DNA from: Caenorhabditis elegans
Taxonomy: Eukaryota; Nematoda; Chromadorea; Rhabditida; Rhabditidae
Reading direction: 5' to 3'
Length of the DNA: 64,000 nucleotides
Assembly (NCBI RefSeq): GCF_000002985.6
Contig: NC_003282.8
Location: forward strand, 1,488,001-1,552,000
In this document: positions 45,201 through 56,511 of the stretch, one piece after another
How positions within the stretch are numbered: the first letter of the stretch is position 1
How the letters are laid out: each line of letters begins with the position of its first letter
The notes under the pieces: model-generated
Seen by the model: the letters and a program-made list of their open reading frames with translations, nothing else
Database searches by the model: none
Told to the model about the DNA's origin: nothing
Position numbers and translations under genes: made by a program

Positions 45201-48200
45201 GAATCGGCAAACCGGCAAATTTTCGATTTGCCAAATTTATCAGCAAAAAAACTTGCCGCCCACCCCTGATAAATATTTTTTGAGGCGCTATATATGTGTT
45301 TTGACAGTTATTAAAATTTTCTGAAATTTTTTTTCTAATTTTAAAACAAAATTTCAAAAAATTCTGGATCGAATTGTCAAATAATTTTGAAAATTTTCAA
45401 CAGTTGTGCAAAAAGATTTTAAAAATTTAAAAATAAGTATTTTGAGAATTTTTGGAAATTTTCAAATTTTTCAAACAACAATTCTCAAAAAATTGATTTT
45501 TTGGCCCAAAGTTTCAGTCCGGGCTTCGGTTAGGCTTCAGTTATTTGGGCCGTCAAGTCATTGTAAAATCGCCCAAAATTGTTCGCAACACTCTGATATT
45601 AAGATTTTTTAAAGTTTGGAATTTAAGGGAGCATTTTTAAGGCCGCATAAATAATTTGGAAGATTTTCAAAAAAAAAACAATTTTTTTAATTTTTCAAAA
45701 ATCATTTGACTGAAAATCTTCAAATTCCCTGCAAATTTCACATTGAATTTGGGCCAAGCTTCCCACTAACACCTCAGGAAATAAACGCCTCGTAAAAGCC
45801 CGTCAAAAGTCCCTCCAAAAACTAATTCCTGCAGACGAAACATATGTGTGTGTGTGCATCTTTTTTCCCATAGTGTCAAAGTGTCGTGTCCCGCGTCAAG
45901 TGTACAATTTCGAGACATTATTAATTGGATTTTGGGCGGCCGGGCTGCCCTTCTGTGCTCTTCAGTGGAGCAGTGCGGTGCTCCGTGGAGCATTGTGGAG
46001 CATCGCGGAGCACCGGACACACAGGCAAACTTGAATGATCACTTTTAGAGAGCACCACCCTAGTTAGTCACAAAAACACTTGAACCCTTTTTTTATATGA
46101 AAAACAACAACAACTATCGACCAGACACTACGACGGAAGGTAATGAAATCAAATGTTAACTAGAGAGCTTTAAGGACTACAAACTACAACTGATTAAAAA
46201 TGTGTAGTTTGTAGCTTGCACTTTTTTAAAAACCGAAAACGATTGACTACAACTACAAACTACAAACTACAAACTACAAACTATAAACTTGAAAATAATT
46301 TTAATTCAAGTTATCGTATTTCTGGAAGATTCGGTTATCAATCTTTAAGGGCTACAAACTACAACTATTTAAAAATGTGTAGTTTGTAGTTTGCAGTATT
46401 TCAAAACAAAACTTATTGACTCTACAACCTACAAAGTGATTTAACTAATTTTAGTTTGTAGTTAATACAATCCGTTAAAAAACAGTTGGTATTTTTCCCA
46501 ATTAAACCGCTAATAGTAAGAAAAGTTGTACTTGTTTTAGACACTTTTTATGGTTTGCAAAAATAAACTACAAACTACACACTATAAACTATAAACTACA
46601 ATGTTGATTCGAGCTAATTATGGGCCCAGAGAAGAATGCAAAAGGATAATGTGAGGGTCGTCTAAATCTTTCCAATTGGGGTCGTCTAAATCTTTCCAAT
46701 TTTCTGTGTAGTTTGTAGTCCATCAGTTACTACAAACTACAAACTACAAACTTCAAACTATAAACTACAAAGTTGACTTAAGATAACTTTGAGCCCAAAG
46801 AAGAACTGTAGGGATCATGTGAGTGTGAGTTGTGGATGCTTTTTTACCATTTTTGTGTAGTTTGGAGTTTGTAGTTTGTAGTTTGTAGTCGATCAGTTCT
46901 GTTTTAAAAATGGCCGGAAACTACAAACTACAAACTAGAAGCTATAAACTACAAACTACTAAGTTGAAGCAGAACACGAATTAGAGAACAGCACAAACAG
47001 CACGACTGCTGTAATATTCCTGATCTTGTCAGTGAACTCAAAATTTCATAAAAAATTTAACTTTCTGATCGAATGATTTTTCAGAATTTTGAACTTTAAG
47101 CACACTTGTTCAAGTGTATGCATTAATTAATCAGGGCCAAATCTCAAACACCTTCTCCAATTCATTCCGAATATCAAATTTCCACCCCCACGCGGGTGAG
47201 CCCCTGTGGTTTTCGAGCCTTACATTTACTTTGTGTTCTAGTTAGATTCACACATTCCCATCTTTTCATGCTTTATTTCCAAGAAAAAAAAAGTTATGGA
47301 AATTCAGGGGGACTCTGAAAATATTGACGTCGCATCGCCGCATAATTAGTTGCGCCAAACGTGCTTGTAAACATGTACGCGAGGGGAAAATATGAGAGAA
47401 ATCTGATAGGGAAAAGCCTATTTTTTGTTCTTGACATACATAAATAGATGCCTAATTTAGTACTAATATCATATATATATATATATATAAGATGTCATGT
47501 TTTTTGTTTCTTAAAGTATAAACAACTCGCACTTAATCTATGATAGTTGACAGTTTTAAAGATCTTTGCAGTTTGCAGTCTTACAGATAGGTTTGTAGTT
47601 TGTAGTTTGTAGTTTGTAGTTTGCATTTCCTGCACACTACAAACTACAGGAGGAATACTACTGGAGAAATGTTAGAGACATCTAGACTTAGAAATTGGCT
47701 GTGGTAGGCTCTAGGAACGGCACTTTGACTGTATTTTATTTGTAGTTTGTAGTTTCCTTAAACAAAAAATTATATGCTAGAAACTAGAAACTACAAACTA
47801 CAAAAAAGTCTAGGACTAGAACAAATTCTCCGGTGAAACCGGTGAAAATTAGTTTGCAAACTAGAAATGGTTTCCACAAATTGTAATAACTACAAACTAC
47901 AACTAGTCAAAACACTTTGTAGTTTGTAGTGTGTTTTATTTTTGAAGAAACAAGGATTTCTGCATACTTTTAACTACAAAATGCAACACAAAACATTTCA
48001 AATTGAAAATAAAATCTCGTATTGCTGGAGGATTAATTTGACAATCTTTAAAGACTACAAACTACAATTTTGTGGTTTTGTGCACACTACAAACTAGAAT
48101 ATTACAATAGGAATTGAGCACAAACTTCAAATTAATCTCGGCACAAAGCGAGTTTATTGTAGTTTTTGTAGTCACGTGCCCTACCTTTTTACCCCGTACT

Positions 48201-48398
48201 TCCTAGTTTCCAACATTTACCCTCTCCCATGCCGCTGTGGTGCACACCTCTCTCGCAACACAAAAAAAAACATACATTATTAATTCTTTTCTCGATGTCG
48301 GGCATCAACAACAAGTACGACTCGTCGAAGCACTTTTGTAACAGTGGCGACAGCGCCGGAGGAGCCAATGTCGATGTCAGATTCTGTTCTTCTAGCAT
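39221..48398 (-). CDS. Rhodopsin-like neuropeptide-receptor-type GPCR (copy B)
   Basis: Eight exons join in phase: 48398-48276, 44397-44312, 42736-42557, 42508-42436, 42362-42057, 40605-40451, 39722-39555 and 39434-39221, giving 434 aa. The N-terminus (MLEEQNLTST... LLQKCFDESYLLL) has a glycosylation site (NLT) and a Cys. TM1 is YIFPIQFMITVVGNLLTM and TM2 LLTSLALCDMLVFFMMIP. TM3 ends in AAAIWFVLAVSLERLLI. TM5 is near LLAVLLPIFAVAVLNISLI, TM6 is CFTLTQGPSAIVFI, and TM7 has LTGKMLNVVLFCLTS. The tail is Ser/Thr-rich. NPxxY is replaced by NVVLF. It resembles FRPR/DMSR peptide receptors and pairs with copy A (SAAAIW, YHHF and LTQGPSA are shared). Intron 1 is 3.9 kb. A TTTTCAG precedes the first ATG by 15 nt and may be a trans-splice acceptor. 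Introns hold at least four MITEs. Confidence 0.93.
39800..40395. mobile_element. Diverged palindromic element
   Basis: The left half (ATAGGCCCAAAATGGGCTGA ... CACTTTTCTGTGTCGCATCT) and right half (AGATGCGAAACAGAAAAGTG ... TTTTGGGCCTAT) are imperfect inverted copies around 40100. It lies in the intron between exons 6 and 7 of GPCR B. Confidence 0.7.
40768..41004. mobile_element. 237-bp hAT-like MITE
   Basis: The ends TAGGGCTGTACAACGTCCGG and near-complement enclose a palindrome centred on the loop in ACTATAAAATTGCTGATTAA. The 8-bp flanks GTGTTAAG and GTGTTAGG (one mismatch) fit a hAT target duplication. Both arms hold several TGCGTCCGGT/ACCGGACGCA units. It lies in intron 5 of GPCR B. Confidence 0.78.
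41183..42020. repeat. TTTGCCG-rich repeat block around a nested element
   Basis: CAGGGCTGTGCGGCAACCG on the left and GCCGCACACTCCTG on the right look like the ends of an outer element of the same type. Between them lie GGCAACCGG-type repeats and the cleaner element at 41333-41820. The outer flanks show no matching 8-mer, so the outer element is only suggested. Confidence 0.5.
41333..41820. mobile_element. 488-bp hAT-like MITE made of TTTGCCGAA arrays
   Basis: The termini CAGGGGTGTGCGGCAAATTT and near-complement are flanked by the exact 8-bp duplication GTTTACAG (41325-41332 and 41821-41828). CAGGGGTG ends and an 8-bp duplication are hallmarks of the hAT superfamily. Much of the body near both ends is AATTTGCCG units. 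It lies in intron 5 of GPCR B. Confidence 0.88.
42775..43656. mobile_element. 882-bp palindromic element with TA target
   Basis: The ends TTAGGTCTCCAAATAAGTTC and near-complement are flanked by TA on both sides (42773-42774 and 43657-43658). The arms contain GACCACCCCAAGTGTCCTAA and its complement and fold around about 43215. It lies in intron 2 of GPCR B and contains no transposase. Confidence 0.85.
44850..45272. mobile_element. Diverged TTTGCCG element
   Basis: Starts near CAGGGGCGGCAAACG and ends CTTGCCGCCCACCCCTG, matching the ends of the hAT-like family. The left end has lost a few bases and the flanking 8-mers do not match. It lies in intron 1 of GPCR B. Confidence 0.6.
46170..48165. 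repeat. (CTACAAA)n satellite in both orientations
   Basis: Many short arrays of CTACAAA and TTTGTAG with interspersed unique text. Neighbouring opposite arrays (for example 46730-46770 and 46856-46890) could form hairpins. They lie in intron 1 of GPCR B. A (TA)n run is at 47471-47488. Confidence 0.8.
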
Positions 48399-48659
48399 TT
48401 TTTAGTGCTCTGAAAATGGAGCGATGGAGCGACAATTATGAAAAAAAAAAGTTCGAGAAAAAAACCAATGAAAAATGTACGGAGGAATAAGAGGAAAAAG
48501 AAAAACCAATTCAAAAAAGTGAAATATATTTTCAAATTTTTGACATTGCTAAACATTAATCAAAAAATTTATTGACCCTCTTTTGAGCGAAAATCTTTTA
48601 CTGTGTAAAACAATGTCGATTGCATTTTTTAAGTTGGCAAGCTTGTCTCTATGGGGAGT

Positions 48660-49360
48660 TGCAGCGGCCGACAACACACGAGTTCAAAGTGACTTGGTCG
48701 TTGATCCCGTGAGGTGTCGGCCGCTCAAAACTAGAAAGCAAATAACGTGTGTTAAACTGTATGAATATGACAACTTTTTTCTATCTTTAATCTGAAAGGA
48801 GTTTGAGCGGCCGACTTCTAAAGATCCCGGGAGGTGTCGGCCGCTGAATCTTTTGCTAAGGGTAGAAATGTTAGCTTGTTAGAATCCATATAGTATCAGT
48901 TCCTAAGTTTTGTCAGCTAAATCATGACAATAGTTGCAGCAGCCGACACGTACCGGTTTCAATAAAAACTATTTTCTTGATAGGGGCCGTCAGGTGTCGG
49001 CCGCTGTTTTCTCGAAAATACCACTACCCAAAATTCCAAATCAGTTTTTATAGCTACTACTTATGTATCTAAGTCCTGATAAAAGAAAGAAACAGCCGAC
49101 ATCTCACGGGTCCCTTGTCGATCCCGTAATGTGTCGCCCGCTGTTTTGCCAAAATAAACATCTTTTAAAATCTAAATCTAAAAAAAAATACTGACTCACT
49201 AATGTGATGGATCAGCGGCCGACATTTCACGGTTCCAATGGAAAAAGCTTACTGATATGCACTTGAATTTTCAATGTCTTATATACTACCTTTCACCAGT
49301 TAATTACATTATGTAACTAAATCCTGAGAAAAGAAAAAGCAGCCGACATCTTACAGGGTT
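48660..49360. repeat. Dispersed GCGGCCGACACCTCACGGG motifs
   Basis: About nine copies, in both orientations, of GCGGCCGACAYYTCACGGG variants (for example CCCGTGAGGTGTCGGCCGCT at about 48706). They are spaced tens to about 150 bp apart. The family also occurs in the lectin and GPCR introns. Confidence 0.8.
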
Positions 49361-50070
49361 CCCGGGAAACCCCCTTAAAAATTTATAAAAACCCTCCTCC
49401 TTTTCCAAAAACCAGCAGCAAAGCAGAAACAAAAATCATAACATATGCTCAATTAGAAATTCTCCAAGTTCCCAGAGCTCATAGTATACTAAGTGTGGTG
49501 TTACTATTGCTGCTCTTCGTCCAACTAGAGCATATTTGTTCCTTAGAAATGCTCAATTAGAGTCCGATGAACTTTAGACAACACAAATATCAGCTGCCAG
49601 ATATCTTGAAGAGATGTCCCATAAGGGGGGGAAGAGTGGGGTCAATCAATCTTGGAGAAAAATGAGACATTACAACAATAGTGAGTTGGGGGAGACGAAG
49701 ATCGAATAGGTTTTTAGGATTGACTTTTTGCTCACTTTTCAACCTAGAAGTGTTTATCATGATTAAAAAATCTTCATAACGTTAAATATTAGGACATACA
49801 TGATGAATTAAGAAAGTGAGCAAAAAGTGTTGTCGGTGTACGAAAAGTGCACAAAGACAACAACAAAACGATTATGAAAATTACGAAAAACTATAATTCA
49901 GATTCTAAATTCAAATTTCTACCTTCAAATTATGTCGGGGACAATGACAACAAAATACTTTTTTCATCGGTTGATTCCAAACTGAACTACAATTCTTCTA
50001 CTGATCACAACTTCAAAAAACGCTTTCTATCTGAAATTGTCGATTATGTGACGTCTAGGCTGCCACAAAT

Positions 50071-50252
50071 TTAGGCTTAGGCTTAGGCTTAGGCTTAGGC
50101 TCTGGCTTAGGCTTAAGCTTAGGCTTAGGCTTAGGCTTAGACTCAGGCTTAGACTTAGGCTTAGGCTTTGGCTTAGGCTCAAGCTTAGGCTTAAGCTTAG
50201 GTTTAAGCTAAGGCTTAAGCTCAGGCTTAGACTTAGATTCAGGCTCGGGCTG
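50071..50252 (+). repeat. Interstitial telomere-like array (TTAGGC)n
   Basis: The longest TTAGGC tract in the window. It starts with four perfect units and then has about 25 degenerate ones (TTAAGC, TCAGGC, TTAGAC). TTAGGC is the C. elegans telomere repeat. It lies upstream of GPCR B. Confidence 0.9.
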
Positions 50253-50486
50253 GGGGAGTCAACCCCGATAAAAAGAGAAACTCCCAGAAATTCCTACAAA
50301 TGCAGAAAAAAAAATGAAAATGAAAAAAACGACAAAAATCAGATTGGGGCATTCCGAAGTCAAAAAATCCCAAAAAAAACTGCCGAAAAATGACCAAAAT
50401 AGATAAAATTTTTAAAAATTAGTAAACAAAAATGTGTTAGAGTTGGAGAGTTGAACTAGTATGAACAAGTATATCGTTTATGGCTA

Positions 50487-50630
50487 CATGTGGCTCATTA
50501 CGGTTTGATCTACAAAAAATGCGGGAATTTTTCGCCCAAAAATAGAGAACTCTGCGTCTCTTTTCCCGCATTTTTTGTAGATCTACGTAGATCAAGCCGA
50601 AATGGGACACTCTGACACCACTTGTGGCTA
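50487..50630. mobile_element. CACCACGTG-family palindromic MITE, copy a
   Basis: CATTACGGTTTGATCTACAA with AAAAATGCGGGAATTTTTC on the left pairs with CCCGCATTTTTTGTAGATCT and GATCAAGCCGAAATGGGACA on the right, followed by CTGACACCAC. Further copies are at about 52325-52495, 53009-53140, 56512-56677 and 58028-58215, and a variant at about 37530-37665. Confidence 0.8.
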
Positions 50631-52035
50631 GATCATTATAATGAGACTTGGGCTAGGCTCTGCGAAATTCCCGTAATGAGATATCTATTTGGAAGGAATA
50701 ATTTCAACTATGAAAAATGTCTCTTTTTTCTGACTTGATTTTTCAAAACTAGACAAATGAAAAAAAGGAAAAAAGAAATAATATGAAAACTGATGTATTG
50801 CATTTTTAATCTCCATACAATTCAGAAAAAAATGATGATGATGCTAATAATGATGTCAAGAACAAAAGCAAATCCCGAAAACTTTTTCCTCATCAGAAGT
50901 GCACTATAATCCTGCTTCTGGCACTCTGCCAAATCGTCGGAGATGAAGCGGAAAGTGTGTGTGTGTTGTCTCTCTCGAATAGAGGAAGGTGAGAAAGAGG
51001 CGGGCAGAGCAGGGGGCTCAGGCTCCGCCTCCTTTTTGAGCTCTCCCCAAGTTTTACCCTTGGGAAGGGTAAAGTGGGAAGCGTTTTGCAGAGAATGTGT
51101 GTTCGATGTGGCATATTGGAAATTCAGAAAAAATAGATAGGGAAAATGTTTTTGGAACTCCACTCGGACAATTTTTTTTTGGGGATTTTTTTTTGGATGT
51201 AAAATTTTTGTAGATATTTTCAAATTAAGATTCCAAGCTAATATTAGAGATTTAAAAAACTTCATAATCTTCGAACTCCTCTCGGACAAGTGCAAAATAA
51301 ATGCCAAAAAAATTTGAAACTTTTTTGTGAAAGAAAAGTTTTACAGTAAATTTAAAACAGAAAAATATTCTGAAAAGTTATTTTTCAGTGTCCAAGAGGA
51401 TTTTAAAAACTATTTTCGAAAAAATTCCCCAAACTCCAAAAACGATTTTTTTTTGAAATTGAATTTCTGGCTCCTCAATAGAGAAAAAACCTAAGTAACT
51501 AGAAAGAGAAATGAAAAAATTAGAAGAATGTGTGATAATTTGATAGGTATCGAGTTACGGAGTTAGTGCTCAAGAATCACAAAAAGTTGGAAACTCAAAA
51601 AAAAAAAGAGTTGTCCACGTGGACTGCACACAGTTGTTGAAACTTTTTTTAAAGAAATTTGTATTCTGAGCTTACTTTAGCTTGACATTTGCATAAAAAG
51701 GTTAAATTTTTAAAATCAAAATGAAAACGCTCGGAAAATTTTAGATTTTCCAGAAAAATTGTTGAACCTTGGTAGTTCTATATATCGACTAAAAATTGAT
51801 GCATTGTGTCATTTCCAGACGTGATTTGTACACTTTTTGTTATGACATGTTATTGTGCAAATTACGGAAAACTCGAAAAAAAAAATTTTTTTTCTCATTT
51901 TCAGTGGCGTTATCAAATTCATTGTGTAATTTTACCCCTGTACACACATTTTTTTTAGTTAACTTTTTGCAAAATGTCGTAGAATTAGGTGTTTTAGATA
52001 CGCAAACACCGTTCACGTATTTTTGAAGCTACAGC

Positions 52036-52279
52036 TGTACACGGCCCGGCAAGTGGTACATCCATGCAAATGCGCTCTACTGGTAATTTGAGTGTAGACC
52101 AGGTTTGGGCGCGTGATAACGAAAAAAGCTTTGGTCCAAAAAATTTAGAATTTAATTTCGGACATTTTTTATATGCATCACAAAAAAACTGGACCAACCG
52201 TTTTTGAGATACACGCGCCCAAACGTCCAGGTATACGGTAGACAAATTGCGTACAGGTACCACTTCTCGGGCCGTGTAC
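52036..52279. mobile_element. TIR element with GTACACGGCCCG ends
   Basis: The left end CTGTACACGGCCCGGCAAGTG and right end CACTTCTCGGGCCGTGTACAG are near inverted copies. The interior has a second inverted pair (CAGGTTTGGGCGCGTG and CACGCGCCCAAACGTC). A degraded relative lies at 34955-35165. Confidence 0.75.
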
Positions 52280-52324
52280 AGTAACCCCTGGAAAATTCAA
52301 AAACCAGCGACACGTAGTGCCAAA

Positions 52325-52497
52325 CTGTCCCATTACGGTTTGATCTACAAAAAATGCGGTAATTTTTCCTCCAAAAAATCTGACGTCAGCACGTTCTTAA
52401 CCATTCAAAATCAGTTGAGAACTCTGCGTCTCTTTTCCCGCATTTTTTGTAGATCTACGTAGATCAAGCCGAAATGGGACACTCTGACACCACGTGC
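52325..52497. mobile_element. CACCACGTG-family palindromic MITE, copy b
   Basis: Clear copy running from GTCCCATTACGGTTTGATCT to CTGACACCACGTG, with CTGACGTCAGCACGTTCTTA in the centre. The right end carries TACGTAGATCAAGCCG. Confidence 0.8.
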
Positions 52498-53008
52498 AGC
52501 TTAGGGAACTGTTGGGGGTAATACAATATTCACAAAAAAAGTGAACTCAAAACTTTCGAAAACTATAGCTTGTGTACTCCTCTGGGACATTTTCAATAGA
52601 ATCAGGATGTTTTTTGACAAACATGTCGGAGAAAAATTTCCGAAACACATTCGACAAATCACATAAAAGATTTCAAATTTTCCCGCCTAATTTAAATTTT
52701 GGATTTGTTTTTTGAAGGAATTTTTTGGGTTTTTGTTTGAAATAGAGTATTGTTTGACTTTTAAAAAAATACCCGCGAAATTTGAATTTTTAGGTATTTC
52801 AAAATTTCAAATAGCTCCAGAAATCTAAATTCAAAAAATTTAATAAACGCCGCCCAAAAAATTTTTAGGCGCCAAATTCGAAAATGTTCAGAGTTTAGAT
52901 CGAAAAAGGTCACGGTTTTTAAAATTATATGAACAATTGAAATGTTTCATGGTTTTTGAACATTTGGTTAGTTTTACCCTTTCACATGGTGTCAGGCTGG
53001 AATGGCGG

Positions 53009-53140
53009 CCATTACGGTTTGATCTACAAAAAATGCGGGAATTTTTCCCCCATAAAATGCGATGTCAGCACGTACTTAGCCATGCAAAATCAGTTGAGAA
53101 GTCGGCGTCTAAATACCCGCAATTCTCGTAGATCTACGTT
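53009..53140. mobile_element. CACCACGTG-family MITE fragment, copy c
   Basis: The left half (CATTACGGTTTGATCTACAA) and centre (GATGTCAGCACGTACTTAGC) are present. The right end stops after GTAGATCTACG, so the copy is truncated. Confidence 0.7.
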
Positions 53141-53814
53141 CACATTTTCCGTTTTGTAATATTCTGAAGTTGGGGAAAATATTCGTTTGTAAAAAAGTTG
53201 AAGTTAAAGCTGATTTTTTCGAAGCGGCCGACACTTTTCGGGTACCGCTCCGCACTATACAGGAGGCGCGGTGCGAAGCAGACGGAGGTCGCCGCAAGGC
53301 AGGCATTTTGGCGCCTGCATAGAAGCCCTGCTACAAACTAGAAAATCAAAGCTACAAACTAGAAAATCAAAGCTTTAGTCCAAAGTTTTATTCAGAGCAA
53401 GAACGTCACCTCGTGTACAATAAATACACATTTCTATGTAAATTATGTAAATTAGTGCGTCTTCCTTGTGAGGAGGGAGATACAAATTGCAGAAAAATGG
53501 AAGTGTGAGAGGGCAAAAATAGAAAAAGGAAACAAGACCTTCATTTATTGGCTGAAATTATCGTGGTCCCACGTGCTCTTTTGAGCCATCCCAAGCCTCT
53601 TGAGCACAAGTGAGTGCTCTATTTTTGACGGAAATGTAATGAGATGTTGACCAATAAACTTTTATGAATATACACAGGAGGCAGTGTAGTTTGTAGCCTA
53701 GAACTTTCAAGATTAAGTTAAGATATTGTAGTTTGTAGACTAGATGTTTGTAGCTTAGATTTTTCTAGTTTGTAGCTTATGTTAAACCAGCCGTTGACCG
53801 CGCCCACGGCGCAA

Positions 53815-53993
53815 AATTAAAATTTGAATTCCCGCCAAAATGAGTTCAAAAAATTAAAATTTGAATTCCCGCCAAAATGTTTTAGAAAAATTAAAATTTG
53901 AATTCCCGCCAAAATGTTTTAGAAAAATTAAAAGTTGAATTCCCGCCAAAATGATTTCAAATAATTAAAATTTGAATTCCCGCCAAAATGTTT
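53815..53993. repeat. 37-bp tandem repeat with E2F-like sites
   Basis: Five copies with exact 37-bp spacing. CCCGCC starts at 53831, 53868, 53905, 53942 and 53979. Each unit contains GAATTCCCGCCAAAATG, which includes the E2F-type core TTTTGGCGGGAA on the minus strand. It lies in the gene-poor block. Confidence 0.85.
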
Positions 53994-55830
53994 TCGGAAA
54001 GTGTCGAGTGGTTTATCGCGTACCTCGATCGATGTCGGGTGCGCATTCATCATAAGTAGCCTCAAAATTTTCTAAATTAAAATTTTGCGCTGAATGTTGT
54101 GACGTCACCCGTGACGTCAGAGACAAACGGAATAGCGCTTTATATATAGTAATGATTTTCTACTTCATAGCTTGAGTTCTTCTGTAGTCTAATTGTTTTG
54201 TGTTTGTAAATTCGTACTGTCTGCCGCAAAGCTGTTTATGTAGTTTGTAGTTTTTAGTTTTTAGTTTGTGGTTTATAGTTTGTAGTTTGTAATTTGTAGT
54301 TTATAGTTTGTAGTGTAGTTTGTAGTTTGTTCCACGCAGCTCACTTTTATTCAACATTTTTGAATCTCGAATAAAAAACAATCCTAGCCAAAAAGCTGAA
54401 AGATACATGGTTCAATGACTAATTCAATCAGAGCAGAAATGTGTGACTAATTTCTGAACATTTCGGACCCCCTTCTTTCATATTCAGTTCTGTTGAATTT
54501 GAAATTTGATGCGAATTCCGACGCGACGGCCGAGATTTGTTATTTTGGAATTTTTAAGTTGGCGGGGGATACTGGGGGAGACTGAAATATCACGAAATCC
54601 GGGATCTTTGGTGATAAGTTGACAACTGAAAAATTGGTTTTTAAATTTTTTTCTAACTAACTTTTGAGAGAGGTTAGAGCGGGCGACACTTTGCGGGTCG
54701 GGGAATTCCGAAGTTTTGTTTTCATGATAACTACAAGCTATAAACTATAAACTACAAACATTGCCTGCCTTGTGCCTACCTGCCACCGTGCATGCACAAC
54801 ATAAATTAAGTTTTGTGCTCAATCTTTTGATTTTCAAGCTGTTTGGTGTAGTACTCCGCAACCCCTTAATTATTTTTAAGTTTTAGAAATTTCTGAGCTC
54901 ATATTTAGTTGGAAAAGGATGTATGTGTACATTTTCTAGTTCCTCATTCAAAATATCAAACTACATACTTAAATTATGAAATCTGCCGTGGCGCTTCAAA
55001 ATTAAAAAAAAAGTCCCTCACTTCATTTACCTGCAAGGCGACCTATAGGTATACGCCTACCGTGGGCAGGATGCAAAAACCGACAAGTCGACCTTCGCCT
55101 ACATTTGTCCTACAAGGCGGCATATGCATTCTTAGGCCTACAAGGTATCTTACTCCTGATATTGACCTTCAAAACGGATTACACTTACCTTAGCCCTACA
55201 AAATAACAGACGCCTAGAATCGGCCTTATAGATGATCTTTGCCTACCATAGGCTTAAAAAGCAGCCTACGCCTACTACTTGCCCACAAACCGTCTTACGC
55301 CTGGTATCTGCTTTCACGGTGACCTACTCCTGCTTTTGGCTTTTCAGACGACATATGCGCACCTCAGGCCTACTAGGCAGCCTACTCCTGGTATGCTTAC
55401 CTTATGCCTACAAAACAAAGTACACCTGCCTACCATGGACTCTACAGCGAAATCAAAAATTCTATAAATTCTGAGCACAAATTGACGTCACCAAGACACA
55501 CAAAATTAATTATTCAAAGATATGAAAATTTTTTGAAACTGAACCAAATAAATTGTGCAATTTTGATGCATAAAACAATGAACACGGAAGTCGGGGGTCT
55601 CGAGGCAGACACACACACACACACAAACTTTCAGAAGAAAAGATGGAAAAGTGAGGGGGCCCCAGCCGTAGTTTTATTTGTCCCAACTAATCTCATCTCT
55701 CGGAAAATTGGAGGATTGAAATGGCAACAACTTTTCCCCCCGTAGCCGTCCGTTTTTGGATGAGTTCAACTCTCCACCACGGGAAAATTTTTTGCGAATT
55801 TTTTCATCCCAAAAAAAAAGGAAAAAAAAT

Positions 55831-56240
55831 CCCATTGATTTGTCTACAAAGGGCATCGAAAAGCACCCAATATTTGGAGAACAGAAGATTTTGAGAATTA
55901 CTGCCTTCAGAAATGGACAATTTTCCCATTGATTTGTCTACATAGGGCATTGAAAAGCACCCAATATTTAGAGAACAGAAGATTTTGAGAATTACTGCCT
56001 TCAGAAATTGATGATTTTCCCATTGATTTGTCTGCAAAGAGCATCGAAAAGCACCCAATATTTAGAGAACAGAAGATTTTGAGAATTACTGCCTTCAGAA
56101 ATGGACAATTTTCCCATTGATTTGTCTACATAGGGCATTGAAAAGCACCCAATATTTAGAGAACAGAAGATTTTGAGAATTACTGCCTTCAGAATTGATG
56201 ATTTTCCCATTGATTTGTCTGCAAAGAGCATCGAAAAGCC
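55831..56240. repeat. 94-bp tandem repeat with dimeric higher-order structure
   Basis: CCCATTGATTTGTCT starts at 55831, 55925, 56019, 56113 and 56206, giving a 94-bp period (93 in the last unit). Units alternate between an ATGGACAATTTT and a TTGATGATTTT junction, so the true period is about 188 bp. Open minus-strand frames through it are by-products of the repeat. Confidence 0.92.
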
Positions 56241-56511
56241 AAAAAAAGTCATAGAGGAATTGTTCAATATTTGAAAAAAAGCAAGAAAATTTCAGAATTT
56301 TCTCAAAAAATCTTCCAGACTGTTTTTTTTGGCAATTAGCAAAAATTTACAAAAATCTGTTTTGGGGTAATTCAAAATTAATCAAAATGACCTGAAAAAC
56401 TACAAAGACAACACAAATTGCTCCGTATTTGTCACAAATTTTGAGGCACTTTCCGGGGCCGCCTAAAGGCAGGCGTTTTTGCGCCTACATGAACTTTTGC
56501 ACCGAAACACG

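Noticed and set aside
49847..50074. 75-aa frame before the TTAGGC array
   Set aside because: Starts at GTG and has biased Asn/Lys composition expected from AT-rich DNA.
50822..51307. 161-aa minus-strand frame upstream of GPCR B
   Set aside because: Composition suggests GC/CT-rich promoter-like DNA; no ATG-led, spliced or conserved product is visible.
56001..56267. Minus-strand frame with repeated FSMPYVDKSMGKLSISE units
   Set aside because: The period equals the 94-bp tandem repeat; the frame is a by-product of the array.
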